NCBI GenBank assembly: GCA_014361165.1
Contig: JACIWD010000120.1
Span: forward strand, 1-10,668
DNA length: 10,668 nt
Origin: Candidatus Mnemosynella bozhongmuii
Lineage (GTDB): Archaea; Halobacteriota; Archaeoglobi; Mnemosynellales; Mnemosynellaceae
Reading direction: 5' to 3'
Shown: positions 1 through 5,886 of the stretch, piece after piece
How the letters are laid out: each line of letters opens with the position of its first letter
Numbering within the stretch: the first letter of the stretch is position 1
Program-made: the position numbers and the translations under genes
Notes under the pieces: model-generated
The model's database searches: none
The model's input: the letters and a program-made list of their open reading frames with translations, nothing else
What the model was told of the DNA's origin: nothing

Positions 1-115
1 CTGACATGAGTCTCGCAACAATTTTAGCTTTCTTCAAACACACCCCATACCCTGAGAGCAATATCTCTTCAATATACCGCTGCAATTTAAAACTTTCTCT
101 ACCTGCAATCCGCAA
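1..115 (-). CDS. possible partial reading frame leaving the left edge (weak)
   Basis: On the minus strand a frame stays open from a TAG just upstream to the window edge. A TTG at 115 could start it and gives 38 residues, with a plausible amphipathic stretch rich in Leu, Ile, Lys and Glu (residues about 10-35). I do not recognise a family. There is no ATG and no convincing ribosome binding site, and the region is more AT-rich and less purine-biased than the genes beside it. A TATA-like TTTAATA lies about 20 bases upstream, so a leaderless TTG gene is possible, but an untranslated spacer is equally likely. Confidence 0.2.
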   Translation of the reverse strand, partial: MRIAGRESFKLQRYIEEILLSGYGVCLKKAKIVARLMS

Positions 116-149
116 AAGTCTGGATTTTCCACCCTATTAAACTTTATTG
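1..149. other. intergenic stretch at the left edge, no firm gene
   Basis: This stretch follows the stop codon of the PUA-domain gene in its direction of transcription. It is AT-rich compared with the rest of the window. It holds TATA-like runs read leftward (TTTTAAAT near 85-92 and TTTAATA near 132-140) that could drive a gene beyond the edge. I see no T-run terminator, tRNA or repeat in it. Confidence 0.5.
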
Positions 150-650
150 TTATCTCGTCCCGCACTCCCGGGTGTACCATCCCCTGTCCCTGAGATTCTC
201 AACCACAACTCTCGGCTCTTTCATCCTCTCCCAGGAAACTCTCGCCCTTCCTATGGCTATCGCCTCGTTGAAGGAATTGCAGATCATAACCTCATCGTTC
301 TCCCTGATGTCTTGAGTTGCATCAGTTACGGAATTCCCGAAAACATCCCTTCCATAAAGAACGAGCATCTCTGCCTTCTCATTGACGAAAACCTTCTTTT
401 TGCTGGAGACCTTCGAGATGAGATAGGCTCCTTCAAGAGAGAGATGAAATTTCTTTGAGCTCAGATCCCCTATCTTAATTCCGCAGTAATAGGGCTTCAG
501 AGAGAGGACGAGATCCCTGAGCTCAGAGGGAATCAGCAGAACTTCTCTTCCTCTGAGAACAATCTCCCTTCCTCTCAGAATCTCAAGACCACCCCAGTAT
601 CTCAACCCAGCAATCAGAGTCCTCATCTCCTTCTTATTCGGATGTCTCAT
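150..650 (-). CDS. PUA-domain RNA-binding protein, likely partner of the adjacent m5C methyltransferase
   Basis: The protein has 166 residues. The C-terminal part, about residues 85-150, has the PUA fold pattern: a KKVFVNEKAEMLVLYGRDV entry strand and an ENDEV turn, followed by AIAIGRARVSW, the typical PUA ending. The N-terminal half, with GIKIGDLSSKKF near residues 57-68, resembles the segment that follows the catalytic domain in RsmF-type m5C methyltransferases. Its ATG overlaps the methyltransferase stop codon in an ATGA, with GGTG just upstream, so the two are probably translated in a coupled way. The likely role is RNA binding or substrate presentation for that methyltransferase, as a separately encoded version of a domain fused to the enzyme in some bacteria. 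The PUA call is fairly firm; the partnership is inference. It could also act alone in ribosome or tRNA maturation, like NIP7-type PUA proteins. Confidence 0.75.
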   Translation of the reverse strand: MRHPNKKEMRTLIAGLRYWGGLEILRGREIVLRGREVLLIPSELRDLVLSLKPYYCGIKIGDLSSKKFHLSLEGAYLISKVSSKKKVFVNEKAEMLVLYGRDVFGNSVTDATQDIRENDEVMICNSFNEAIAIGRARVSWERMKEPRVVVENLRDRGWYTRECGTR

Positions 651-1609
651 GGTTTCACCATCCTGGCAACGAAGAATCCCTGAGTTCCGTGGATGTGGGG
701 ATAGAATCTTCTCGCCTTCCTCATCTCCTCAGAGAATTTCATGTTTCCTGCTTCAACAAGAGCCGGTTCTCCGTATGGAATTTCCTCAAGCCTCATGCCG
801 TGCTTCTCAATTGCATACTGAACAACGAGCTCGTTCTCCTCAGGAGCAAATGAGCAGGTGGAATACACCAGAACTCCTCCGGGCTTCAGAACACTCACAC
901 AGCTGTCCATGAGCTCTCTCTGGAGAACTGAGCAGGATATGATGTCCTCAGCTCTTCTCGATGACTTTCGTGTCGGATCTTTTGAGATCACTCCCTCTCC
1001 AGTGCATGGAGCATCGAGAAGAATCCCGTCAAACTCAAGATTGAGAGATGAGACCTCAAGGGCATTCATGTGGAAGCAGAGAGTGTTCTCGACACCGCAT
1101 CTGTTTAAATTGTAAATCAGGGGAAGCATTCTCTCCTCCTTCAGTTCGAGTGCAACAATCTTTCCCCTGTTCCCCATAATCTGCGCCAGCATGGTTGTCT
1201 TGCCACCCGGAGAGGCGCATGCATCAAGAACGAGGTCATGAGGAGACGGAGAGAGGGCAAGAGGAGGGATGCAGGATGAGGCATCCTGTATGTAGAAATA
1301 TCCGAGAAGATGCTCGGGTGTTGCACTTATTGAAAATGGCTCACTCTCGACCTGATAGCACCACCTGATATCAGTTTTCCTGAGGACAAATCCTCTTTTT
1401 TCCAGCCTTTCGAGAAGCTCTTTCTCGGAAATTCTCAGAGTGTTAACCCTGATGTATTTCGGAGGAATTTCCTCCATCACTTCAATCATTCTCTCCGCAT
1501 CCGGAAAAAGATTGAGAAATCTTCTCACTATGAACTCATCATACCCGTATTTCTTTGCGAGTTTTCTCGAGCGCTCATCCGAAGGAAAATCAATTATCTG
1601 CGAATCCAT
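647..1609 (-). CDS. NOL1/NOP2/Sun family tRNA/rRNA cytosine-C5 methyltransferase
   Basis: This 320-residue enzyme transfers a methyl group from S-adenosylmethionine to carbon 5 of a cytosine in tRNA or rRNA. The SAM-binding motif I is LDACASPGGKT at residues 128-138. Motif IV is DAPCTGEG at 199-206, with the Pro-Cys pair (Cys202) that helps release product. Motif VI is STCSFAPEENE at 250-260, with Cys252 in the position of the nucleophile. The N-terminal RNA-recognition part (YIRVNTLR near 52-59) is also typical. Length suits the core enzyme without a C-terminal RNA-binding domain, and the next gene, overlapping by four bases, supplies a PUA domain. The start at 1609 overlaps the upstream reductase by 16 bases. 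The RNA target and position cannot be told from the sequence; archaeal Trm4-type tRNA methylation is the leading possibility. Confidence 0.92.
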   Translation of the reverse strand: MDSQIIDFPSDERSRKLAKKYGYDEFIVRRFLNLFPDAERMIEVMEEIPPKYIRVNTLRISEKELLERLEKRGFVLRKTDIRWCYQVESEPFSISATPEHLLGYFYIQDASSCIPPLALSPSPHDLVLDACASPGGKTTMLAQIMGNRGKIVALELKEERMLPLIYNLNRCGVENTLCFHMNALEVSSLNLEFDGILLDAPCTGEGVISKDPTRKSSRRAEDIISCSVLQRELMDSCVSVLKPGGVLVYSTCSFAPEENELVVQYAIEKHGMRLEEIPYGEPALVEAGNMKFSEEMRKARRFYPHIHGTQGFFVARMVKP

Positions 1610-2268
1610 CTCAGGAGCACTCCTTCGGAATCGGTGATTACTGAGGAGAGATGAAATCTCGGGAAGTTTTCAGTAAATCCCTCTCCGTCTGCAAGAGTTG
1701 GAGCTCTGGCACCTCCTATCACGAAATTTCCAATGTAAACAGAGATTTCATCAACGAGATTCTCTCTGAGAAGAGAGTATATCAGCGTTCCCCCTCCCTC
1801 GACAAGAAGCTTTCTGACACCCCTTTTATGAAGTTCTCTCATGGCATCTCTGAGATTGACTCTTTCGTCTCCGGTTATCAAAACTTCTGCGAATCTGGAA
1901 ATTTTCTCAATTTTCTCTTCTGATGCGAGAGAAGTTGTGAATATGAGTCTCTTTCCGGCACCTTTCCAGAGGATTTCCGCATTCTCGGGAATTCTGAGTT
2001 TGCTGTCCACAACAACTCTCAGAGGATTCTCATCCTTTCCCTCCGAAATCCTTTTTTTCCTGAGCTCCTCTGATTTAACAGTAAGACTCGGATCATCGCT
2101 CAGAACTGTGCCGATTCCGACCATGATTGCGTCTGAAGATGCTCTCAGTGCATCAACCCTCTTTCTATCCCACTCCGAAGATATCCTTATCTGAACTCTC
2201 TCAACTGTGGATATCTTTCCATCCATGCTCATTGCTGAATTCACGATGACGTAGGGCCTCATCATCAT
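1594..2268 (-). CDS. arfC: 2,5-diamino-6-(ribosylamino)-4(3H)-pyrimidinone 5'-phosphate reductase (RibD-C family)
   Basis: This 224-residue protein belongs to the RibD C-terminal, dihydrofolate-reductase-like family. In archaea the stand-alone form reduces the ribosylamino-pyrimidinone phosphate to the ribitylamino form with NAD(P)H, an early step of riboflavin synthesis that also feeds the F420 chromophore. Visible signatures are NSAMSMDGKIST (10-21), the substrate/cofactor segment from RVDALRASSDAIMVGIGTV to LSDDPSLTV (37-64), LRVVVDSKLRIP (82-93) and the glycine-rich LLVEGGGTLI (154-163). Length is normal. There is no deaminase domain, in line with the archaeal/fungal order in which reduction comes first. 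Three ATG codons in a row (2268, 2265, 2262) make the exact start uncertain by one or two residues. It lies one base after the permease stop and overlaps the methyltransferase start, so it is in the same operon. Confidence 0.88.
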   Translation of the reverse strand: MMMRPYVIVNSAMSMDGKISTVERVQIRISSEWDRKRVDALRASSDAIMVGIGTVLSDDPSLTVKSEELRKKRISEGKDENPLRVVVDSKLRIPENAEILWKGAGKRLIFTTSLASEEKIEKISRFAEVLITGDERVNLRDAMRELHKRGVRKLLVEGGGTLIYSLLRENLVDEISVYIGNFVIGGARAPTLADGEGFTENFPRFHLSSVITDSEGVLLRWIRR

Positions 2269-2269
2269 C

Positions 2270-3097
2270 TCACAGCGCAGAGAGAATCATCCTTATGCTC
2301 GCGTAAAGCAGAAGGACTCCAAAAATCTGCCTCAATCTGACAGAGGGGACCTTCTGAGCTGTTCTTGCCCCTATCTGAGCACCCGTGAAAACTCCGATAA
2401 TCAGCGGGATTGCATAACCAAAATTCACATTCCCGAGCGTGAAATGAGTGAGAGCGCCGAGAGCGCTTGTTGGAATCATCACGAAAAGTGAGGTGGCAAC
2501 CGCCACTATCATCGGGACATCGAGCAGAAGAACCATTGAGGGAACCATAATTGTTCCGCCACCTATTCCGAGGAAACCCGATGCAAAGCCTGCGCCGAGG
2601 CCGAGAAGGAGGGCTGATATCGTGCTGTAACCGTATTCAAAAGTCTCATCCCCCACCTTCACAACTCTTGTGTATTTTTTCCTCCTCTCCGAGGAGGATC
2701 TTCTCAGGACATTCACTATCTCGGAGGGCTTCCTGCCACTTATCATCATGAGAGAGGGATAGATTAGAAGAATTCCAAAGGCAATGAGAATCACGTCGCT
2801 CTCAACGATGCTGGTTGAAAGAGCTCCAAGTCTGACTCCCACGAGAGATGTCACGATGAGAATTAAACCAAGCCTGTAATCTATCAGCTTCTTTCTGAAA
2901 TAGACAAGGCTTGAGGAGATGGATGTGAAGAAAACTGCTGTTATGCTTGTTCCCACAGCAAGCTGGGGTGGAAAGGAGAATATCAGCGTGAGCATTGGAA
3001 CTATGAAAATACCTCCTCCAACACCCATCATGGAGGCAAAGAATCCTATGAGAACTGCTGCAACTGCGATTGAGATGAAAGTCATGAGCTCAATCAT
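2270..3097 (-). CDS. TauE/SafE family membrane permease (putative sulfite/organosulfonate exporter)
   Basis: The protein has 275 residues in two homologous halves of about four membrane helices each. Each half starts with the family glycine motif: GVGGGIFIVPM at 25-35 and GIGGGTIMVP at 177-186. A polar loop at about 120-155, rich in Arg and Lys, joins the halves and by the positive-inside rule is cytoplasmic. The family exports sulfite, sulfoacetate or other small sulfur or carboxylate anions; the substrate here cannot be read from the sequence. The start at 3097 lies 27 bases downstream of a TTTTTAAA box, which suits a leaderless message and makes this the first gene of the leftward operon. 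An alternative start is the ATG four codons downstream. Nothing in the neighbouring genes shows a sulfur pathway, so the name is a family label. Confidence 0.88.
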   Translation of the reverse strand: MIELMTFISIAVAAVLIGFFASMMGVGGGIFIVPMLTLIFSFPPQLAVGTSITAVFFTSISSSLVYFRKKLIDYRLGLILIVTSLVGVRLGALSTSIVESDVILIAFGILLIYPSLMMISGRKPSEIVNVLRRSSSERRKKYTRVVKVGDETFEYGYSTISALLLGLGAGFASGFLGIGGGTIMVPSMVLLLDVPMIVAVATSLFVMIPTSALGALTHFTLGNVNFGYAIPLIIGVFTGAQIGARTAQKVPSVRLRQIFGVLLLYASIRMILSAL

Positions 3098-3120
3098 CCT
3101 CGGGAAATTAGAGAAGGTGC

Positions 3121-3128
3121 TTTAAAAA
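3121..3128 (-). promoter_or_regulatory. TATA box of the permease-reductase-methyltransferase-PUA operon
   Basis: On the minus strand the octamer TTTTTAAA is centred about 27 bases before the ATG at 3097, so transcription should start at or within a few bases of the start codon. The same octamer sits at nearly the same distance in front of the ribonucleotide reductase. Its T-run is also the first oligo-T downstream of tRNA-Trp and may serve as that gene's terminator. Confidence 0.6.
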
Positions 3129-3140
3129 TTTATTGTTTAG

Positions 3141-3290
3141 TGGGGCTGGTGCGATTTGAACGCACGACCGGCGGGTCTCTTCGATTCTTTCAGAGCTCCA
3201 ACGGGTCCTCCTCGAGAGACCTCTCAGCAGACCCGTTAATCATCATAAACCGCTGGAGCCCGCCGCCCTTCCTGGCTAGGCCACAGCCCC
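3141..3290 (-). tRNA. trnW: tRNA-Trp(CCA) with intron
   Basis: Read on the minus strand, all cloverleaf arms form. The acceptor stem is GGGGCUG/CAGCCCC with discriminator A at 3141. The D stem is GCCU/GGGC, the anticodon stem GCGGG/CCCGC, the variable loop has five bases and the T stem is GUGCG/CGCAC with loop UUCAAAU. After splicing the anticodon loop is CUCCAGA with anticodon CCA at 3256-3254. A 76-base intron lies at the canonical 37/38 site. The mature tRNA has 74 bases, and CCA is not encoded (CTA follows the discriminator). Stems are almost all G-C pairs, which suits a hyperthermophile. A TATA-like AAATTTATC upstream (about 3320-3328) would place the transcript start a few bases before G1. 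Confidence 0.96.
3177..3252 (-). ncRNA. tRNA-Trp intron carrying a box C/D 2'-O-methylation guide RNA
   Basis: The intron has box C (AUGAUGA, 3246-3240), box D (CUGA, 3193-3190), an internal D' (CUGA, 3227-3224) and a weak C' candidate (UCGAGGA, 3215-3209). The guide before box D, UUGGAGCU, pairs with G30-G37 of the same precursor; the fifth base upstream of D pairs with C34. The guide before D', CGGGUCUG, pairs with the loop and 3' anticodon stem; its fifth base pairs with C39. This matches the known archaeal arrangement in which the tRNA-Trp intron directs methylation at 34 and 39. The bulge-helix-bulge is also visible: GGUUU/GAAUC as intron helix, CUCC/GAAG as central helix with one C-A mismatch, and three-base bulges AGC and AGA that place the cuts as given. 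The same GGUUU/GAAUC helix closes the C/D kink-turn. Confidence 0.9.
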
Positions 3291-3313
3291 ACAGGAAAGA
3301 AGTTAAAGAGGAA

Positions 3314-3328
3314 CCATAGATAAATTTT
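3314..3328 (-). promoter_or_regulatory. probable tRNA-Trp promoter
   Basis: The minus strand reads AAATTTATCTATGG about 25-38 bases upstream of the first tRNA base. If the AAATTTATC part acts as TATA box, the transcript would begin with a short leader of roughly eight bases, to be removed by RNase P. It sits just after the stop codon of the cysteine-rich gene, so read-through from that operon is also possible. Confidence 0.45.
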
Positions 3329-3337
3329 GTGATGGGT

Positions 3338-3769
3338 TCACACAATCGAGAAGAGCCACTCCATCATTTCTTTCCTGCTTCTTCCCTCCTTCATCATCCT
3401 CAGAAGTTCTTTCGCAACCTCAGGTCTGTGAACAATGTCGCATCCTGCACAGGACCAGACTTTACGCTCTTTTCCAACAAATTCACCGAGATTTTTGTTC
3501 TCACAGGGATAGAGAGGGCAGAAGCAAAACGTGCAGTCCTGAGACTCAAAGTGACAGGGATAAAATGGGCAGGAGGTTTTCGCTCCAACAGGTTCGTCCC
3601 TTTTCAGAATCTCCTTAAACCACTTAAGCGCAAGCTGTTCCGCTTTCTCAGGACTCTTTCTCAGATGACCGGAAGGCTCTTTCCGAGCCAGAGCGTAACC
3701 GAATGAGGGCTTCCTGAATCCGAGGAGCTTTTTGAGATGTCTCACCGGAGTTCCTCTTTCAGCAAACAT
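3338..3769 (-). CDS. cysteine-rich small-domain (zf-like, PF04071-type) protein
   Basis: From the chosen start the protein has 143 residues. The C-terminal part carries eight cysteines (67, 72, 79, 82, 84, 89, 107, 110) in the order SCPFYPC, DCTFCFC, PLYPC and SCAGCDIVHRP, the pattern of the probable metal-binding small domain PF04071. Residues 1-60 are a basic N-terminal region I do not recognise, and 115-143 is a helical tail. I chose the ATG at 3769, which has GGAGG eight bases upstream, over a TTG at 3805. It overlaps the end of the ribonucleotide reductase by 11 bases, so the two are probably co-translated. The function is unknown. The cysteine set suggests a zinc or iron-sulfur site, and members of this family have been noted near cobalamin genes, which would suit this neighbourhood; that link is weak. 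Confidence 0.75.
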   Translation of the reverse strand: MFAERGTPVRHLKKLLGFRKPSFGYALARKEPSGHLRKSPEKAEQLALKWFKEILKRDEPVGAKTSCPFYPCHFESQDCTFCFCPLYPCENKNLGEFVGKERKVWSCAGCDIVHRPEVAKELLRMMKEGRSRKEMMEWLFSIV

Positions 3770-5804
3770 GAAGACATCCTCCGGAGTATTCGGAATCGGC
3801 GACAATGTAGTCCTCGGCTTCTCCGATTCTCAGAACCTGCTGGGATCTGCTTCCATATCTGAAGACCGTTATTCCCTTGCATCTCAATCTGTAGGCTTCG
3901 ATGAAGACCTTCTCAACATCAGAGATTGTGGCGTCATGAGGGAGATTGACTGTTTTTGAGACCGCATTATCAACATATTTCTGGAATGCTGCCTGCATTC
4001 TGACGTGAAACTCAGGCGAGATGTCGAGAGCTGTGAGAAAGATTTTCTTCAAATCCCCGGGAATGCCGGGTATGTCCTGAATGGAACCTTTTTTTGCAAC
4101 TTTCAGAAGAACATCCCTTGCTATTCCTCTCTTCTTCATCTCCATTTCAAAATATGGATTCACTTCAAACAGAGAGACTCCATCCATGACCTTTCTAACA
4201 TAAGCAACTGCAAAAATTGGCTCTATTCCGCTTGAACATCCTGCTATGATGCTTATGCTTCCGGTTGGTGCTATTGTCGTAACTGTTGCATTTCTCATGG
4301 CCCCATAATGCTTCAGAGTGCTTATTTCGAAATTCGGGAATGATCCTCTCTCGTAGGCGAGTTCTCTTGAAGCTTCTCTTGCCCTCTCGCTTATGAACTT
4401 CATGAGTTTCTCTGCTGTTCTGAGAGCCTCCCGAGATTCATAGGGAATTTCCATCTGAATGAGCATGTCTGCAAATCCCATCACTCCGAGACCGATTTTT
4501 CGATTTGCCTTTGTCATCTCCTCTATCTTTTTCAGCGGAAAGACATTCACATCTATGACATTATCCAGAAATCTGACCGCAAGAGGGATTATCTCTTCAA
4601 GACCCTCCCAGTCAATCTCTCCATCCTTCACAAACTTCGCAAGATTGATTGAACCGAGATTGCATGATTCATATGGCAGAAGAGGCTGCTCGCCGCAGGG
4701 ATTTGTTGCCTCAATTCTTCCGAGCGAGGGCGTGGGATTATCCTCGTTTATTCTGTCCATGAACAGCAACCCGGGATCTCCGCTGAGCCATGCATTTCTC
4801 GCAATCAGTCTGAAAACATCTCCCGCATTGAGAGTTCTGACAACCTCCCCATTTCTCGGATTTATAAGCTCGTAATCCTGATTGGAGAGGGCTTTCTCCA
4901 TGAATTCATCTGAGACCGCAACCGAGATGTTGAAATTCGTGAGAACACCTTCTTTCTCCTTCGAAACTATGAAATCAAGAATGTCGGGATGAGTGACATC
5001 GAGAACACCCATGTTTGCTCCTCTTCTTCTCCCGCCCTGTTTTATGACCTCTGTTGTGACATCGAAAATCTTCATGAACGACAGCGGACCCGATGCAACT
5101 CCGGAGGTCGATCTGACGACATCGCCTTTGGGCCTGATTCTGGAGAAGGAGAAACCTGTTCCTCCGCCGCTCTTGTGAATGAGGGCCATGTGCTTGAGAG
5201 TTTCAAAAATTCCCTCTATGGAGTCCTCCAGTGGAAGAACAAAACAGGCAGAGAGCTGGCCAAGAGGTGTTCCCGCATTCATCAGAGTCGGAGAATTCGG
5301 GAGAAATTTGAGAGATGTCATCATATCGAGAAATTTCTTCGAGAAGATTTCGGGATCTCCGCCGTATAACCTTTCAGCCTTTGCAATGTGCCTGGAGACT
5401 CTCTGAAACATCTGAAGGGGTGTCTCAACAACTCTGCCTTTCTCATCCTTCAGCAGATATCTCCTTTCGAGGACCTTAATAGCATTTACCGACAGTTTCA
5501 GATCGTCCCTCACTCCGAAAGCCTTCTTGAGCTCTCTGACGTTTTCCCTTTCCTTTCTGTAGAGAATGTAAGCCTTTGCCACCTCCGGATAACCTTTCTC
5601 CATCAGAACTCTTTCGACAACATCCTGAATTTCCTCGACAGATATGCTCTCCCTCTTCTCTATCCTCCTTTTCACCTCTTCCGCAATTTCCTGTGGATTT
5701 CCCTCAACCCCAGTTGCCTGAAATGCCTTTCTAACTGCATTCTCAATTCTTCTTATGTCAAAAGGCTGGACAGAACCGTCTCTCTTAATAACATGTTTTA
5801 TCAT
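3759..5804 (-). CDS. nrdJ: class II adenosylcobalamin-dependent ribonucleoside reductase
   Basis: This 681-residue enzyme makes deoxyribonucleotides using a radical generated from adenosylcobalamin. An ATP-cone regulatory domain fills about residues 1-90 (IKHVIKRDGSVQPFD onward). The first disulfide cysteine is Cys187 in LSACFVLPLEDS. The active-site Asn-x-Cys-x-Glu is N368-C370-E372 in NPCGEQPLLPYESCNLGSIN, with partner Cys381. HKSGGGTGFSFSRIRPKG (210-227), GGRRRGANMGVLD (257-269) and PTGSISI (513-519) are family motifs of this class. The protein ends in CLHVC, a redox pair whose second cysteine (681) is the last residue. I chose the ATG at 5804: it has a TATA box about 28 bases upstream and begins exactly at the ATP cone, whereas the frame open to 5987 would run through the promoter into btuF. 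No intein is present. It lies divergent to a corrinoid importer that could supply its cofactor. Confidence 0.95.
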   Translation of the reverse strand: MIKHVIKRDGSVQPFDIRRIENAVRKAFQATGVEGNPQEIAEEVKRRIEKRESISVEEIQDVVERVLMEKGYPEVAKAYILYRKERENVRELKKAFGVRDDLKLSVNAIKVLERRYLLKDEKGRVVETPLQMFQRVSRHIAKAERLYGGDPEIFSKKFLDMMTSLKFLPNSPTLMNAGTPLGQLSACFVLPLEDSIEGIFETLKHMALIHKSGGGTGFSFSRIRPKGDVVRSTSGVASGPLSFMKIFDVTTEVIKQGGRRRGANMGVLDVTHPDILDFIVSKEKEGVLTNFNISVAVSDEFMEKALSNQDYELINPRNGEVVRTLNAGDVFRLIARNAWLSGDPGLLFMDRINEDNPTPSLGRIEATNPCGEQPLLPYESCNLGSINLAKFVKDGEIDWEGLEEIIPLAVRFLDNVIDVNVFPLKKIEEMTKANRKIGLGVMGFADMLIQMEIPYESREALRTAEKLMKFISERAREASRELAYERGSFPNFEISTLKHYGAMRNATVTTIAPTGSISIIAGCSSGIEPIFAVAYVRKVMDGVSLFEVNPYFEMEMKKRGIARDVLLKVAKKGSIQDIPGIPGDLKKIFLTALDISPEFHVRMQAAFQKYVDNAVSKTVNLPHDATISDVEKVFIEAYRLRCKGITVFRYGSRSQQVLRIGEAEDYIVADSEYSGGCLHVC

Positions 5805-5809
5805 TCGAT

Positions 5810-5826
5810 TGAATCTCTGAGATTCA
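5810..5826. promoter_or_regulatory. 17-base palindrome at the nrdJ transcription start (candidate operator)
   Basis: TGAATCTCTGAGATTCA is a perfect inverted repeat with eight-base arms around one central T. It lies between the nrdJ TATA box (5829-5836) and its start codon (5804), where a bound repressor would block initiation. The symmetry is directly visible; the operator role is inference. The window is generally rich in GAGA/TCTC, which raises the chance of accidental symmetry somewhat. Confidence 0.45.
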
Positions 5827-5828
5827 GA

Positions 5829-5836
5829 TTTAAAAA
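5829..5836 (-). promoter_or_regulatory. TATA box of nrdJ
   Basis: TTTTTAAA on the minus strand is centred about 28 bases upstream of the ATG at 5804, with purine-rich GAAGGG before it as a possible BRE. No ribosome binding site precedes the ATG, so a leaderless message is expected. Confidence 0.6.
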
Positions 5837-5856
5837 CCCTTCTCACGACCGGGAAG

Positions 5857-5864
5857 TTTTTATA
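5857..5864 (+). promoter_or_regulatory. TATA box of the btuFCD operon
   Basis: TTTTTATA with upstream GGGAAG (possible BRE) is centred about 27 bases before the GTG at 5887. The spacing points to a leaderless message. Only 20 bases separate it from the opposing nrdJ TATA box, so both BRE elements fall within the same short stretch. Confidence 0.6.
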
Positions 5865-5867
5865 CTG

Positions 5868-5884
5868 CTGGATAACATGTCCAG
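5868..5884. promoter_or_regulatory. short inverted repeat before btuF (weak candidate operator)
   Basis: CTGGA at 5868-5872 is mirrored by TCCAG at 5880-5884 across a seven-base spacer, 17 bases in all. It occupies the same place relative to btuF as the 17-base palindrome does for nrdJ, between TATA box and start codon. The arms are only five bases long and their sequence differs from the nrdJ palindrome, so chance is a real possibility. Confidence 0.25.
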
Positions 5885-5886
5885 AT

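Noticed and set aside
3209..3225. GAGAGGTCTCTC within the tRNA intron as an independent operator
   Set aside because: It lies between D' and the decoy segment of the guide RNA and is better explained as part of intron folding.
3329..3706. A 125-codon plus-strand frame opposite the cysteine-rich gene
   Set aside because: It mirrors conserved cysteine codons of the minus-strand gene and shows no motif or ribosome binding site.
3770..3805. TTG start giving the cysteine-rich protein 12 more residues
   Set aside because: It would deepen the overlap with nrdJ to 47 bases and has no ribosome binding site, while the ATG at 3769 has GGAGG at good spacing.
5805..5886. Cobalamin riboswitch in front of btuF or nrdJ
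   Set aside because: The gap is only 82 bases and both messages appear leaderless, so there is no room for an aptamer or B12-box.
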